Notes under the pieces: model-generated
Told to the model about the DNA's origin: nothing
Database searches by the model: none
What the model saw: only the letters and a program-made list of their open reading frames with translations
Shown here: positions 16,964 through 24,223 of the stretch, piece by piece
How the letters are laid out: the number at the start of each line of letters is the position of its first letter
How positions within the stretch are numbered: position 1 is the first letter of the stretch
Translations under genes and position numbers: made by a program
Source: a virus
Strand: one strand, 5' to 3'
DNA length: 54,825 nucleotides
Virus record (IMG/VR): IMGVR_UViG_3300043446_004379
Span: 1-54,825 of that record

Positions 16964-17389
16964 ATGTACATTTATCGTTGTAGAATTAACAAAGTTGTAG
17001 ATGGTGATACGGTTGAAATTGATTTAGATTTAGGTTTTAATATTATTTTAGCTAATCAAAAAGTACGTATGGCAGGTATTGATACTCCTGAAAGTAGAAC
17101 ATCTATTGCTGAAGAAAAAGTACGGGGTATGCTATCAAAGAAAAAATTAGCAGAAAAATTACCTGTAGGTAGTTGGCAAAGCATACAAACGATGAAAGCT
17201 GACAATAATGATGACAAATTTGGTCGCATACTTGGTGTATTCATTATGGAAGATGGTTCAAGCTTAAATCAATGGATGATTGATAATAACTATGCTGTAT
17301 TGTATCAAGGTGAAAATAAAGAATTAGTACAAGAAGGTCATCGTTATAATAAACAAAAGTTGATTGAGCGTGGTGAACTAAAAGCATAA
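16964..17389 (+). CDS. Thermonuclease (SNase-like)
   Basis: 141 residues matching the staphylococcal nuclease fold: KVVDGDTVEID at about 8-18, VRMAGIDTPES (catalytic Arg, Asp and Glu) at about 36-46, and KFGRILGVF with the second active-site Arg at about 85-93. Such enzymes are calcium-dependent and cut DNA and RNA. No signal peptide is visible, so it would act in the cytoplasm, for example on host nucleic acid. It has an exact late promoter and a good ribosome site. Full-length domain. Confidence 0.85.
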   Translation: MYIYRCRINKVVDGDTVEIDLDLGFNIILANQKVRMAGIDTPESRTSIAEEKVRGMLSKKKLAEKLPVGSWQSIQTMKADNNDDKFGRILGVFIMEDGSSLNQWMIDNNYAVLYQGENKELVQEGHRYNKQKLIERGELKA

Positions 17390-17392
17390 ATA
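17385..17392 (+). promoter_or_regulatory. Late promoter box CATAAATA
   Basis: CATAAATA ends seven bases before ATG 17400; no ribosome site fits in between. Confidence 0.55.
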
Positions 17393-17399
17393 CATAATC

Positions 17400-18041
17400 A
17401 TGCTTACAAGAGAGTTTATGCAAGAAGGGGTCAATGACCCTAACATTTTTAAAGCTGTGTTTATGGCAGGTGGGCCAGGCTCAGGGAAAAGTTTTGTCGC
17501 ACATAAATTAGGATTACAAGCAGCAGGACTTCGCACTATTAATAGTGATGATGCTTTTGAATTTTTATTGCGCAAACATAAACTAGACCCAAAGATGCCA
17601 CCTGAAGAACAAGAAAAACGTGATATAGTAAGACAACGTGCCAAACAAATGACCAAAACAAAAGAAAGTAATTTACTGTATGGTCGTATAGGTTTAATTA
17701 TTGATGGTACTGCTAAAGATGCAGAAAAAACAGCTAAAACCAAAGCAGGATTAGAAGCACTTGGTTATCAAACCATGATGGTATTTGTTAATACAAGTTT
17801 ACCCGTTGCTATAGAGCGTAACCGTAAGCGTGAACGTAGCGTACCTGATGAAGTGGTTAAAAAAGCACATGCTGAAGTGCAAGTTGGTAAAGATGCGCTA
17901 CAACAAGTATTTGGATCAAATTTTGTCATAGTACTAAACGATATGGATCCTGATTTTAAACCTGCCTATAAAAAAGTACAACAATTTTTAAGAAAACCAT
18001 TAACACCTGTTGCGCAACAATGGGTTAATCAACACAAGTAA
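17400..18041 (+). CDS. P-loop kinase, zeta-toxin-like, with possible capsid-targeting peptide
   Basis: 213 residues. Walker A GGPGSGKS at 24-31; a conserved Asp pair (NSDD) near 49-52; LLYGRIGLIIDGT around 98-110; and an Arg-rich lid (ERNRKRERS). This matches the zeta-toxin/AAA_33 kinase group, which phosphorylates nucleotides, UDP-sugars or nucleic acid ends. The first ten residues, MLTREFMQEG, resemble the T4 capsid-targeting sequence that ends in a gp21 protease site (hydrophobic-x-Glu then small residue). If so, the kinase would be packaged and injected with the DNA. That point is inference. Confidence 0.7.
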   Translation: MLTREFMQEGVNDPNIFKAVFMAGGPGSGKSFVAHKLGLQAAGLRTINSDDAFEFLLRKHKLDPKMPPEEQEKRDIVRQRAKQMTKTKESNLLYGRIGLIIDGTAKDAEKTAKTKAGLEALGYQTMMVFVNTSLPVAIERNRKRERSVPDEVVKKAHAEVQVGKDALQQVFGSNFVIVLNDMDPDFKPAYKKVQQFLRKPLTPVAQQWVNQHK

Positions 18042-18064
18042 TTTGTCCTAATTTCTTGCAAAAA

Positions 18065-18087
18065 CATAAATAAAATGTGAATATAAT
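18065..18087 (+). promoter_or_regulatory. Promoter region of ahpC: CATAAATA and TATAAT boxes
   Basis: CATAAATA (18065-18072) and TATAAT (18082-18087) lie 61 and 46 bases before ATG 18134, so the gene may be read both as a late gene and by host-type polymerase. No good -35 is seen for the TATAAT. Confidence 0.4.
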
Positions 18088-18133
18088 GTCCTAGACATTA
18101 GTTTCATTTTTCACACACAGAAGGAGAAAATAA

Positions 18134-18697
18134 ATGAAAACAGTTGGTGACAAACTCACACCATTTGCAATTACAGGGGTTAAACCCCATCAACCTGAAG
18201 ATGCATTCTTCACAATCACAGAAAAAAGTTTTGAAGGTAAATGGAAAATTATCGTTTACTATCCAAAAGATTTTACTTTTGTATGTCCTACAGAAATTGT
18301 AGCCTATGATAAACTTGCCAAAGACTTTGAAGATCGTGATGCAGTATTACTCACAGGTAGTACAGACAACGAATTTTGTAAAGTAGCATGGCAAAAAGCA
18401 CATCCTGATTTACAGAAAATTACACATACTCAGTTTGCTGATACTCAACGTGAGCATTATGATGGTGAGAAATATGTAAATTTAAGTCTTATTGAACAAC
18501 TAGGTGTCTTTTATAACCCTGCAGGTGCTGCATTACGTGCTACATTTATAATTGATCCTGACAATGTTATTCAACATGTTACAGTAAATAATTTAAATGT
18601 TGGTCGCTCACCTGAAGAAACATTGCGTGTACTTGACGCATTACAAACAGGCGAACTTTGTGCATGTAATCGTTCTATTGGTGGCGAGACATTATAA
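18134..18697 (+). CDS. ahpC: Peroxiredoxin AhpC
   Basis: 187 residues, full-length. The peroxidatic Cys is C51 in FTFVCPTE; the C-terminus has CAC (C176, C178) in GELCACNR. This three-cysteine layout is that of the mycobacterial-type AhpC, which is reduced by AhpD rather than by AhpF. It reduces hydrogen peroxide, alkyl hydroperoxides and peroxynitrite in the cytoplasm. The matching AhpD is two genes downstream. Strong ribosome site AAGGAG. A phage-borne AhpC would protect the infected cell, or the phage's iron-sulfur enzymes, from oxidative damage. Confidence 0.93.
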   Translation: MKTVGDKLTPFAITGVKPHQPEDAFFTITEKSFEGKWKIIVYYPKDFTFVCPTEIVAYDKLAKDFEDRDAVLLTGSTDNEFCKVAWQKAHPDLQKITHTQFADTQREHYDGEKYVNLSLIEQLGVFYNPAGAALRATFIIDPDNVIQHVTVNNLNVGRSPEETLRVLDALQTGELCACNRSIGGETL

Positions 18698-18828
18698 TGT
18701 TTGAATATGAAACACTTTTTGATGTGTATCAGGTAAAATTTCTTTTCTTTTTTATTAGTGTAGTAATAGCAGTGATGTTAGGTAATTACCTATACGATAA
18801 ATCCAATAAGAAAGACAAAGATGATTGA
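18697..18828 (+). CDS. Small single-pass membrane protein, 43 residues
   Basis: The ATG overlaps the ahpC stop (TAATG) and the end overlaps the terC start by eight bases. A hydrophobic stretch at about 14-32 is followed by a Lys/Asp-rich tail (KSNKKDKDD). It is tightly coupled between ahpC and terC, so probably real. Function unknown; perhaps an accessory subunit of the TerC-like transporter. Confidence 0.55.
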   Translation: MFEYETLFDVYQVKFLFFFISVVIAVMLGNYLYDKSNKKDKDD

Positions 18829-19507
18829 GTTTTTGTGGGCACTTGGTGCAATTATTCTTATTGATATTGTTTTAGGTGGTGAAAATGCACTAGTAATTGC
18901 AATGGCATCAAAGAATTTACCTGAACATTTGCGTAAACGTGCAATGTTTTGGGGAACATTTGGTGCTGTTGCAGTGCGTTTTTTATGTGTTGCTGCGCTA
19001 ACATATTTATTGATGATACCTGGGCTACGGTTTGTAGGAGGACTTTTACTCATATGGATTGCTTGGAGACTTACCTCCAATAACAGCGACCATACTGATA
19101 TAAAGGCTTCTATGACATTTTGGGGAGCTATGGGTACGATTGTTATGGCAGATGCAGTTATGGGTTTAGATAATGCATTAGCCATTGCAGGTGCAGCAGG
19201 TGGTAATTGGACATTAATCATTATAGGTTTATTGGTAAGTGTACCTATTATACTATTTGGTAGTACAATGGTTGCTAAATTGCTTGAAAAATATCCTGAT
19301 ACTATTTTTATTGGTGCTTTTGTATTATACGCAGTTGCATTTAAGATGATTATTGGTGAACCATTTGTTGACAAGTATATTGATCCATTGCATGATTGGT
19401 CAGAATATGGTTTACCGTATGTTCTAGCTGTAGTTTTAACTATGAAACAATACTACAGGACTAGAATAAGGAAACATAAAGGAGAAAGTAATGTCGGTTT
19501 GGGTTAA
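18821..19507 (+). CDS. TerC/YjbE family integral membrane protein
   Basis: 228 residues with about seven hydrophobic segments and the two family signatures DIVLGGENALVIA (about 15-27) and DAVMGLDNALAIAG (about 105-118), whose acidic and Asn residues likely bind metal in the membrane. TerC-family proteins are linked to manganese efflux or metal loading of exported proteins and to tellurite/oxidative stress. It lies between ahpC and ahpD and overlaps ahpD by 17 bases, which ties metal handling to peroxide defence. Confidence 0.88.
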   Translation: MIEFLWALGAIILIDIVLGGENALVIAMASKNLPEHLRKRAMFWGTFGAVAVRFLCVAALTYLLMIPGLRFVGGLLLIWIAWRLTSNNSDHTDIKASMTFWGAMGTIVMADAVMGLDNALAIAGAAGGNWTLIIIGLLVSVPIILFGSTMVAKLLEKYPDTIFIGAFVLYAVAFKMIIGEPFVDKYIDPLHDWSEYGLPYVLAVVLTMKQYYRTRIRKHKGESNVGLG

Positions 19508-20006
19508 TGTATTAAAAGAAGGTTTACCTGATTATGCTAAAGATATTAAGTTAAATTTAGATGCAGTAATTTTACGTTCAACATTAGATCCAATTGTAGC
19601 AGAATGTTGCGCACTAGCCGCAGCAGCAGCAACAGGTAATGGTGGTATTGTAGAAAGATTATATGGGGTAATACAAGATACTAAAGAACGTGATGCAGCT
19701 ATGGCAGCAGCAAGTATAATGGCACAAAATAATGTATGGTATCCGTATGTTGAAATGACAGGTGATGCAAATTTAAAGGGATTACCTGCTCAGTTACGCA
19801 TGAATGTTATTGGCACACATGGTGGCACAACTAAAGCTAATTTTGAAGCGTATAGTTTATGTGCAAGTATTGTTGGTAAGTGTCATTTTTGTGTAAAAGC
19901 ACATTATGATACCCTTAAGAAAGAAGGTTATACTGTTGAACAGTTACGTGATATTGGTCGTATTGCAGCAGTTATGAACGCAGCATGTAAATTATTAGTG
20001 GGATAA
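19491..20006 (+). CDS. ahpD: Alkylhydroperoxidase AhpD
   Basis: 171 residues. The catalytic site is E119 ... C131-H-F-C134 ... H138 (GKCHFCVKAH), the same spacing as E118/C130/C133/H137 of mycobacterial AhpD. The N-terminus (LPDYAKDIKLNL) is also diagnostic. AhpD passes electrons to AhpC and has weak peroxidase activity itself; in mycobacteria it is reduced through dihydrolipoamide enzymes, which here would be host ones. Strong ribosome site AAAGGAG. Together with ahpC it makes a complete two-protein peroxidase. Confidence 0.93.
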   Translation: MSVWVNVLKEGLPDYAKDIKLNLDAVILRSTLDPIVAECCALAAAAATGNGGIVERLYGVIQDTKERDAAMAAASIMAQNNVWYPYVEMTGDANLKGLPAQLRMNVIGTHGGTTKANFEAYSLCASIVGKCHFCVKAHYDTLKKEGYTVEQLRDIGRIAAVMNAACKLLVG

Positions 20007-20009
20007 TAA

Positions 20010-21188
20010 ATGCGTATAGCAATTATTGGTGCAGGTATTGCAGGAGTAGTACCTGCATATTTTTTGTCTAAACGTGGACATGATGTTACCATTTTTGAAC
20101 AAGAACGCTACGCTGCAATGCGTACAAGCTATGCTAATGGTGGACAAGTCAGTGTAAGCAATAGCGAAGTATGGACAACATGGGCTAATGTTTTGAAAGG
20201 ATTAAAATGGATGTTAAAAAAAGATGCTCCATTATTGATTCACCCTACATTAGACTTAGATAAAATAAAATGGATTATCAAATTTTTACAACATACTGCT
20301 AGCAATGTTTATAAACAAAATACGATTGAAACTATTAAGCTTGGTCTAGAAAGTAGAGCGTTATATAAACAAATTATAAAAGATGAAAATTTAGAATTTG
20401 ATCAAAGCAAAAGTGGTATTTTACATATTTACAAAGAACAAAAATACTTTAATGCTGCTTTTGATGCCAAAGATATCTATGAAAATCATGGGTGTGAATG
20501 GAAAACAATTACTAATCTTAAAGAAATAATTGACCTTGAACCAAACCTAAAAGATATGGAAGGTTTAATTGGAGCAGCATGGACACAAGATGATTGGGTT
20601 GGTGATATTCATAAGTTTTGTAAGGGTTTACTTGATACAATACGTCTTAAGTATAATGCATGCGTTTCATTTAATAATGGAATTAATGATCCACGGTTAT
20701 TACTTGGTGGATTTGATAAAGTAGTTATAGCAGCAGGTGTTGAAAGTGTTCACTTGGCTAAAGTATTAGGTGAAAGTTTACCTATATATCCTGTAAAAGG
20801 ATATAGTATTACCATTGATGCCCAAGATGTAAAGTCTTATAATGCTATGCCTAAAGTAAGTTTGTTGGATGATCAAGCAAAAATTGTAACTGCAACATTA
20901 GGAACAAGATTGCGTGTAGCAGGTACAGCAGAATTATGTGGTTATAATCGTGACATTACAAGAAGTAGAATTGAGCCATTATTAAATTGGATAAATGAAA
21001 ACTTTCCAAGTATAGATACAAGCTGTTATAGTAGTTGGGCGTGTTTGCGACCAATGACTCCAAATATGATGCCCATTGTGCGTGAAAGTAAAGTTAAAAA
21101 TATTTACTATCATACAGGACATGGACATTTAGGTTGGACAATAAGTCCTGCAACTGCAATGAATTTAGTAAATCAACTTGAAAATTGA
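20010..21188 (+). CDS. dadA: D-amino acid dehydrogenase (DadA-like FAD oxidoreductase)
   Basis: 392 residues. The FAD dinucleotide-binding motif is GAGIAG at 7-12, then FEQ (adenine ribose Glu region), TSYANGGQ at about 49-56, and near the C-terminus GHGHLGWTISP. This is the DadA pattern. The enzyme oxidises D-alanine and other D-amino acids to keto acids and feeds electrons to the respiratory chain. It directly follows ahpD (three-base gap). In a phage it could release nutrients from peptidoglycan D-Ala or support respiration late in infection. Related glycine/sarcosine oxidases are possible but fit less well. Confidence 0.88.
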   Translation: MRIAIIGAGIAGVVPAYFLSKRGHDVTIFEQERYAAMRTSYANGGQVSVSNSEVWTTWANVLKGLKWMLKKDAPLLIHPTLDLDKIKWIIKFLQHTASNVYKQNTIETIKLGLESRALYKQIIKDENLEFDQSKSGILHIYKEQKYFNAAFDAKDIYENHGCEWKTITNLKEIIDLEPNLKDMEGLIGAAWTQDDWVGDIHKFCKGLLDTIRLKYNACVSFNNGINDPRLLLGGFDKVVIAAGVESVHLAKVLGESLPIYPVKGYSITIDAQDVKSYNAMPKVSLLDDQAKIVTATLGTRLRVAGTAELCGYNRDITRSRIEPLLNWINENFPSIDTSCYSSWACLRPMTPNMMPIVRESKVKNIYYHTGHGHLGWTISPATAMNLVNQLEN

Positions 21189-21194
21189 TAAATA
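21187..21194 (+). promoter_or_regulatory. Late promoter box GATAAATA
   Basis: Overlaps the dadA stop and ends exactly five bases before ATG 21200. Confidence 0.5.
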
Positions 21195-21199
21195 TTATT

Positions 21200-21451
21200 A
21201 TGAGTGAAGAACACGACAAATTTAAACATAGTCGTAGAAGACTTCAAAACGACAATGCTGTCAATAAGCAAGTAAAAATTGCTAAAGAACATGGTTTTAT
21301 TGTTGAGGAACCACATAAATTTGCTAAACATCATGCAATGAATTGTGGCAATCCCAAATGTTTATTGTGCTCAAATCCTAGAAAGGTTTTTAATCAAAAA
21401 ACTATACAGGAACAGCGACATGAACAGAAAAAACTATGGGATGATGAGTAG
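21200..21451 (+). CDS. Small Cys-motif protein
   Basis: 83 residues, hydrophilic, with MNCGNPKCLLCSNPRK near the middle-end, three Cys that could bind a metal with a nearby His. Similar small proteins occur in phages and Proteobacteria with no known role. A longer frame opens at TTG 21185, but ATG 21200 is preferred because the late promoter box ends five bases before it. Confidence 0.6.
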   Translation: MSEEHDKFKHSRRRLQNDNAVNKQVKIAKEHGFIVEEPHKFAKHHAMNCGNPKCLLCSNPRKVFNQKTIQEQRHEQKKLWDDE

Positions 21452-21506
21452 TATTAGTAGTTATTACGTAAGAAATTTGTTTATTTGTGGTTAATTTTAA
21501 ACATAA

Positions 21507-21513
21507 GTAAATA
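21507..21513 (+). promoter_or_regulatory. Possible late promoter box GTAAATA
   Basis: GTAAATA 49 bases before the porin start. The 111-base gap also carries an ACACATT...AATGTGT inverted repeat and a GAGGAAT ribosome site. Confidence 0.4.
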
Positions 21514-21562
21514 TCTAGGCACACATTTTAATGTGTATTTTTTAATTTAAGAGGAATTAAGT

Positions 21563-22582
21563 ATGAAAAAACTTTTAATTGCAGCGTTGGTTGCAAGTGC
21601 TTGTTCAGTTGCTACTGCACAAACATCCATTTATGGATTAGCGGATGCGTTTTATGGACAAACATCAGCAAAGCAAACTACAAATCAAGTAAGTTCAGGT
21701 GGTATGACTACAAGTTATATTGGTGTACGTTCAACTGAAAAACTTGGTGATGTTACTGCAACAGCAGTTCTTGAGACATTTTTACGTCCTGACACAGCAG
21801 CACAAGGTCGTTTTAATGGTGATACATTTTACGCAAGAAATGCCTATGTTAGTTTAGCAAGCAAAGCAGGTGAAATTCAGGTTGGTCGTGTTACAACTCC
21901 AATGTTTATTTCAACCATTGCATTTAATGCATTAGGTGATAGTTTTGTTTTCTCTCCTATTGTTACCGCACGTTATGGTGTAAGTAATTTTAATTTAGGT
22001 GGAGGTGGTTCTGACACAGGTTGGAACAACAGTGTCTTAGTTAAAACTAATGCAGGTCCATTAGCACTTACAGGTGTTTATAGTGCAGGTGTTGTAGATG
22101 ATGCAACAGGCACTAAGCAAGCAGGTAAAAGTGTTGGTGCAATGTACTTTGCAGGACCAATCGGTCTTACAGCAACATGGCAAGATGTTGAGCAAGGTGC
22201 AGGTAAGCCAAGCATGAGTTCAACAATTGTTGGTGCATCATACAGCATGAAAGCTGCAAAAGTTTTTGCACAATGGAATCGTGTACAGCATAGTGACGCA
22301 GTAACCAAAGAAGATACAGGTTACAGTGTTGGTGCAAGCATGCCATTAGGTGGTGCAAATACAGCAATGGTTAGTTATGCCAAGCATGAGCACAATTTTG
22401 TTGGCAATAAGTCAGCAGAAACATCTTCATGGGCAATTGGTTTGTCACATGCGTTAAGCAAGCGTACAGACATGTATGCAGCAGTGCGTGATACTAATTA
22501 CAGTAATGACGGAGTTAACCGTACCAATGCAGCATGGGCTGATACTCGTGTAGCAGGTGTTGGTGTACGTCATCGTTTCTAA
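21563..22582 (+). CDS. Gram-negative trimeric porin
   Basis: 339 residues. Signal peptide 1-20 (cut near ATA-Q), then SIYGLADAFYG, the usual first strand of Burkholderiales porins, alternating beta-strand pattern throughout, and a C-terminal Phe (VRHRF), the outer-membrane assembly signal. Full-length with no disruption. It forms general diffusion channels in the outer membrane. It has a phage-like promoter, a strong ribosome site and its own terminator, so it is a dedicated transcription unit. It is very unusual in a phage: it may replace host porins, restore uptake, or block superinfection by phages that use the host porin. Confidence 0.92.
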   Translation: MKKLLIAALVASACSVATAQTSIYGLADAFYGQTSAKQTTNQVSSGGMTTSYIGVRSTEKLGDVTATAVLETFLRPDTAAQGRFNGDTFYARNAYVSLASKAGEIQVGRVTTPMFISTIAFNALGDSFVFSPIVTARYGVSNFNLGGGGSDTGWNNSVLVKTNAGPLALTGVYSAGVVDDATGTKQAGKSVGAMYFAGPIGLTATWQDVEQGAGKPSMSSTIVGASYSMKAAKVFAQWNRVQHSDAVTKEDTGYSVGASMPLGGANTAMVSYAKHEHNFVGNKSAETSSWAIGLSHALSKRTDMYAAVRDTNYSNDGVNRTNAAWADTRVAGVGVRHRF

Positions 22583-22604
22583 ATTTTGCTAAATTTAGGT
22601 GGTT

Positions 22605-22632
22605 AAAAAAGGGGGCTATGCCCTCTTTTTTT
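22605..22632 (+). terminator. Rho-independent terminator after porin
   Basis: A-run, GGGGGC, TAT loop, GCCCTC and T-run: about 12 pairs with one G-U. It can also act on the opposite strand. Confidence 0.85.
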
Positions 22633-22644
22633 ATAAGTAATGGT

Positions 22645-22902
22645 ATGCTTACTAGTGTGTATGAATGGAATGAAAAGCGTGAAGAACTATATCGCCATAT
22701 TAAAAATTTAAATGGTTACTATGGTGACGCACATAAGTTATTGAAAAACATAGATAAATTAGTTCGTGAACTTAATATTTTAAATGTACAATATCGTAAT
22801 CGTGCCACACCGAGTATTGCACAAAAAGAAAAACTGTTGGAAATTAACAACGCTATTGATGTGTTGGAAAAATGGTTGCTTGTTGTAACTTTAACGCAGT
22901 GA
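22645..22902 (+). CDS. Small helical protein of unknown function
   Basis: 85 residues, charged, mostly helical, with a repeated-looking leucine pattern (LLKNIDKLVRELNIL) that could form a coiled coil. A longer frame starts at ATG 22618 inside the terminator stem; ATG 22645, after the terminator, is more likely. No promoter or ribosome site is obvious. Function unknown. Confidence 0.5.
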   Translation: MLTSVYEWNEKREELYRHIKNLNGYYGDAHKLLKNIDKLVRELNILNVQYRNRATPSIAQKEKLLEINNAIDVLEKWLLVVTLTQ

Positions 22903-22906
22903 CCAC

Positions 22907-22935
22907 TTGACAACATACGCTAATAAGGCTATGAT
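22907..22935 (+). promoter_or_regulatory. Sigma70 promoter for the MoxR/VWA operon
   Basis: TTGACA (22907-22912), 17-base spacer, TATGAT (22930-22935), then an AAAGGA ribosome site before ATG 22980. It is a near-consensus host-type promoter, so this operon is probably expressed early or throughout infection. Confidence 0.8.
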
Positions 22936-22979
22936 TCAAACATTGCTGATGCAATACCTAGCCAACTTACAAAGGATAC

Positions 22980-24137
22980 ATGATGGGAAAAATTGATACT
23001 AGTTTTAGTCTAACAATTGATGAAGCAGAATCTGCGCTTCATAGTTTAATTGATACTAAACTTTCTATGTTCTTGTGGGGTCCCCCAGGTATCGGTAAAA
23101 GTGATCTTATCCGTTCAATCGCACGTAAAAACGGTTGGGCAGTACGTGAAGTACGTTTAGGACAAATTGATCCTACTGATATTAAAGGTATTCCCTTCTT
23201 TAACGCAGATAAAACTTATTTTGCGTATAATGAAAATACTAAAGATTTTGAAGAAACTAAAGGTACCCTTGATTGGGCACCACCATCAGAGTTTCCTGAT
23301 GCTAAATTTGCTGAACAATATGAACGTGTTATTTTGTTCTTGGATGAAATGAATGTTGCTGCACCTACTGTTCAAGCTGCTGCTTATCAGTTGGTTCTTG
23401 ATCGTCGTGTTGGTAAGTATCGTGTACCTGACAATGTAATCATTGTTGCCGCAGGTAACCGTGATAGTGACAAAGGTGTTACTTATCGTATGCCATCACC
23501 ACTATCAAACCGTTTTGTTCATATGGATGTTCGCCCTGACTTTGGTGTATGGCAAACATGGGCAGTACAAAACAATATACATAAAGATGTAGTTGGATAC
23601 TTGTCATTCGCTAAAAATGACATGTACGATTTTGATGGTCGTAACAGTGGTCATGCGTTTGCCACTCCTCGTAGTTGGTGCGCAGTAAGTAAAATTCTGC
23701 AAGAGTGCGATAAAGTTCCATCAGATTTGCTTACTAAGATTGTTGCGGGTACTGTTGGTGAAGGTCTTGCCGTAAAGTTTATGGCACACCGTAAGCTTGT
23801 TGACAAAATGCCTGACCCTATGGATATTCTTGAAGGTAAAGTTAGCGAACTTCAAGTTAAAGAAGTTAGTGCCATGTACTCACTCACTGTTAGTATGTGC
23901 TACGAATTGAAAGACTTGAGTGACAACAATAAAGTACCTGAGAAAAAGTTTCACGAAATGTGCGACAATTTCTTTAAATTTATGATGGATAATTTTGAAA
24001 CTGAGTTGGTTATCATGGGTGCAAGGATCGCACTGAAAACCTACAAGTTGAACATGGACCCAACCAAACTTAAGACTTTGACCGACTTCCATAAAAAATA
24101 TGGTAAGTACATCAAGGAAGCAGTAACACCAAAGTAA
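22980..24137 (+). CDS. MoxR-type AAA+ ATPase
   Basis: 385 residues. Walker A GPPGIGKS at 34-41, Walker B ILFLDEMN at about 118-125, sensor-1 region IIVAAGNRDSD at about 156-166. MoxR ATPases act as chaperones that remodel or insert metals into partner complexes together with VWA proteins. The partner is the next gene, transcribed from the same near-consensus promoter. Such pairs occur in some large phages and in bacterial conflict systems. The target is unknown. Confidence 0.85.
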   Translation: MMGKIDTSFSLTIDEAESALHSLIDTKLSMFLWGPPGIGKSDLIRSIARKNGWAVREVRLGQIDPTDIKGIPFFNADKTYFAYNENTKDFEETKGTLDWAPPSEFPDAKFAEQYERVILFLDEMNVAAPTVQAAAYQLVLDRRVGKYRVPDNVIIVAAGNRDSDKGVTYRMPSPLSNRFVHMDVRPDFGVWQTWAVQNNIHKDVVGYLSFAKNDMYDFDGRNSGHAFATPRSWCAVSKILQECDKVPSDLLTKIVAGTVGEGLAVKFMAHRKLVDKMPDPMDILEGKVSELQVKEVSAMYSLTVSMCYELKDLSDNNKVPEKKFHEMCDNFFKFMMDNFETELVIMGARIALKTYKLNMDPTKLKTLTDFHKKYGKYIKEAVTPK

Positions 24138-24149
24138 GTTGCTTGATAA

Positions 24150-24167
24150 GGGGGCTGAGATGCCCCC
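24150..24167 (+). other. GC hairpin between moxR and VWA genes
   Basis: GGGGGC / GCCCCC with a six-base loop (TGAGAT). There is no T-run after it, so it may be a processing or attenuation hairpin rather than a full terminator. A second TATGAT-like -10 (24191-24197 region) follows, before the VWA gene. Confidence 0.5.
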
Positions 24168-24223
24168 ACTTGATTTAAAATAGTATCTATGTTATGATGG
24201 TGCTATTACGTAAAGGAACATTT

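Noticed and set aside
17378-17743. A 121-codon minus-strand frame opposite the kinase
   Set aside because: It lies across the Walker A region of the kinase on the other strand and has no own signals.
18790-19374. A 194-codon minus-strand frame
   Set aside because: It is a shadow of the terC gene on the plus strand, low-complexity in translation, with no promoter or ribosome site.
22618-22644. Start of the small gene at ATG 22618
   Set aside because: This ATG lies inside the porin terminator stem-loop. ATG 22645 after the T-run is a better start.
13224-22902. Contamination or chimeric join with bacterial DNA (BMP lipoprotein, AhpC/D, porin)
   Set aside because: These genes share the AT-rich composition, tight packing and late promoter boxes of the flanking phage genes, and are interleaved with phage-type genes.
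24150-24167. Rho-independent terminator after moxR
   Set aside because: The stem is good but no T-run follows; listed only as a hairpin.
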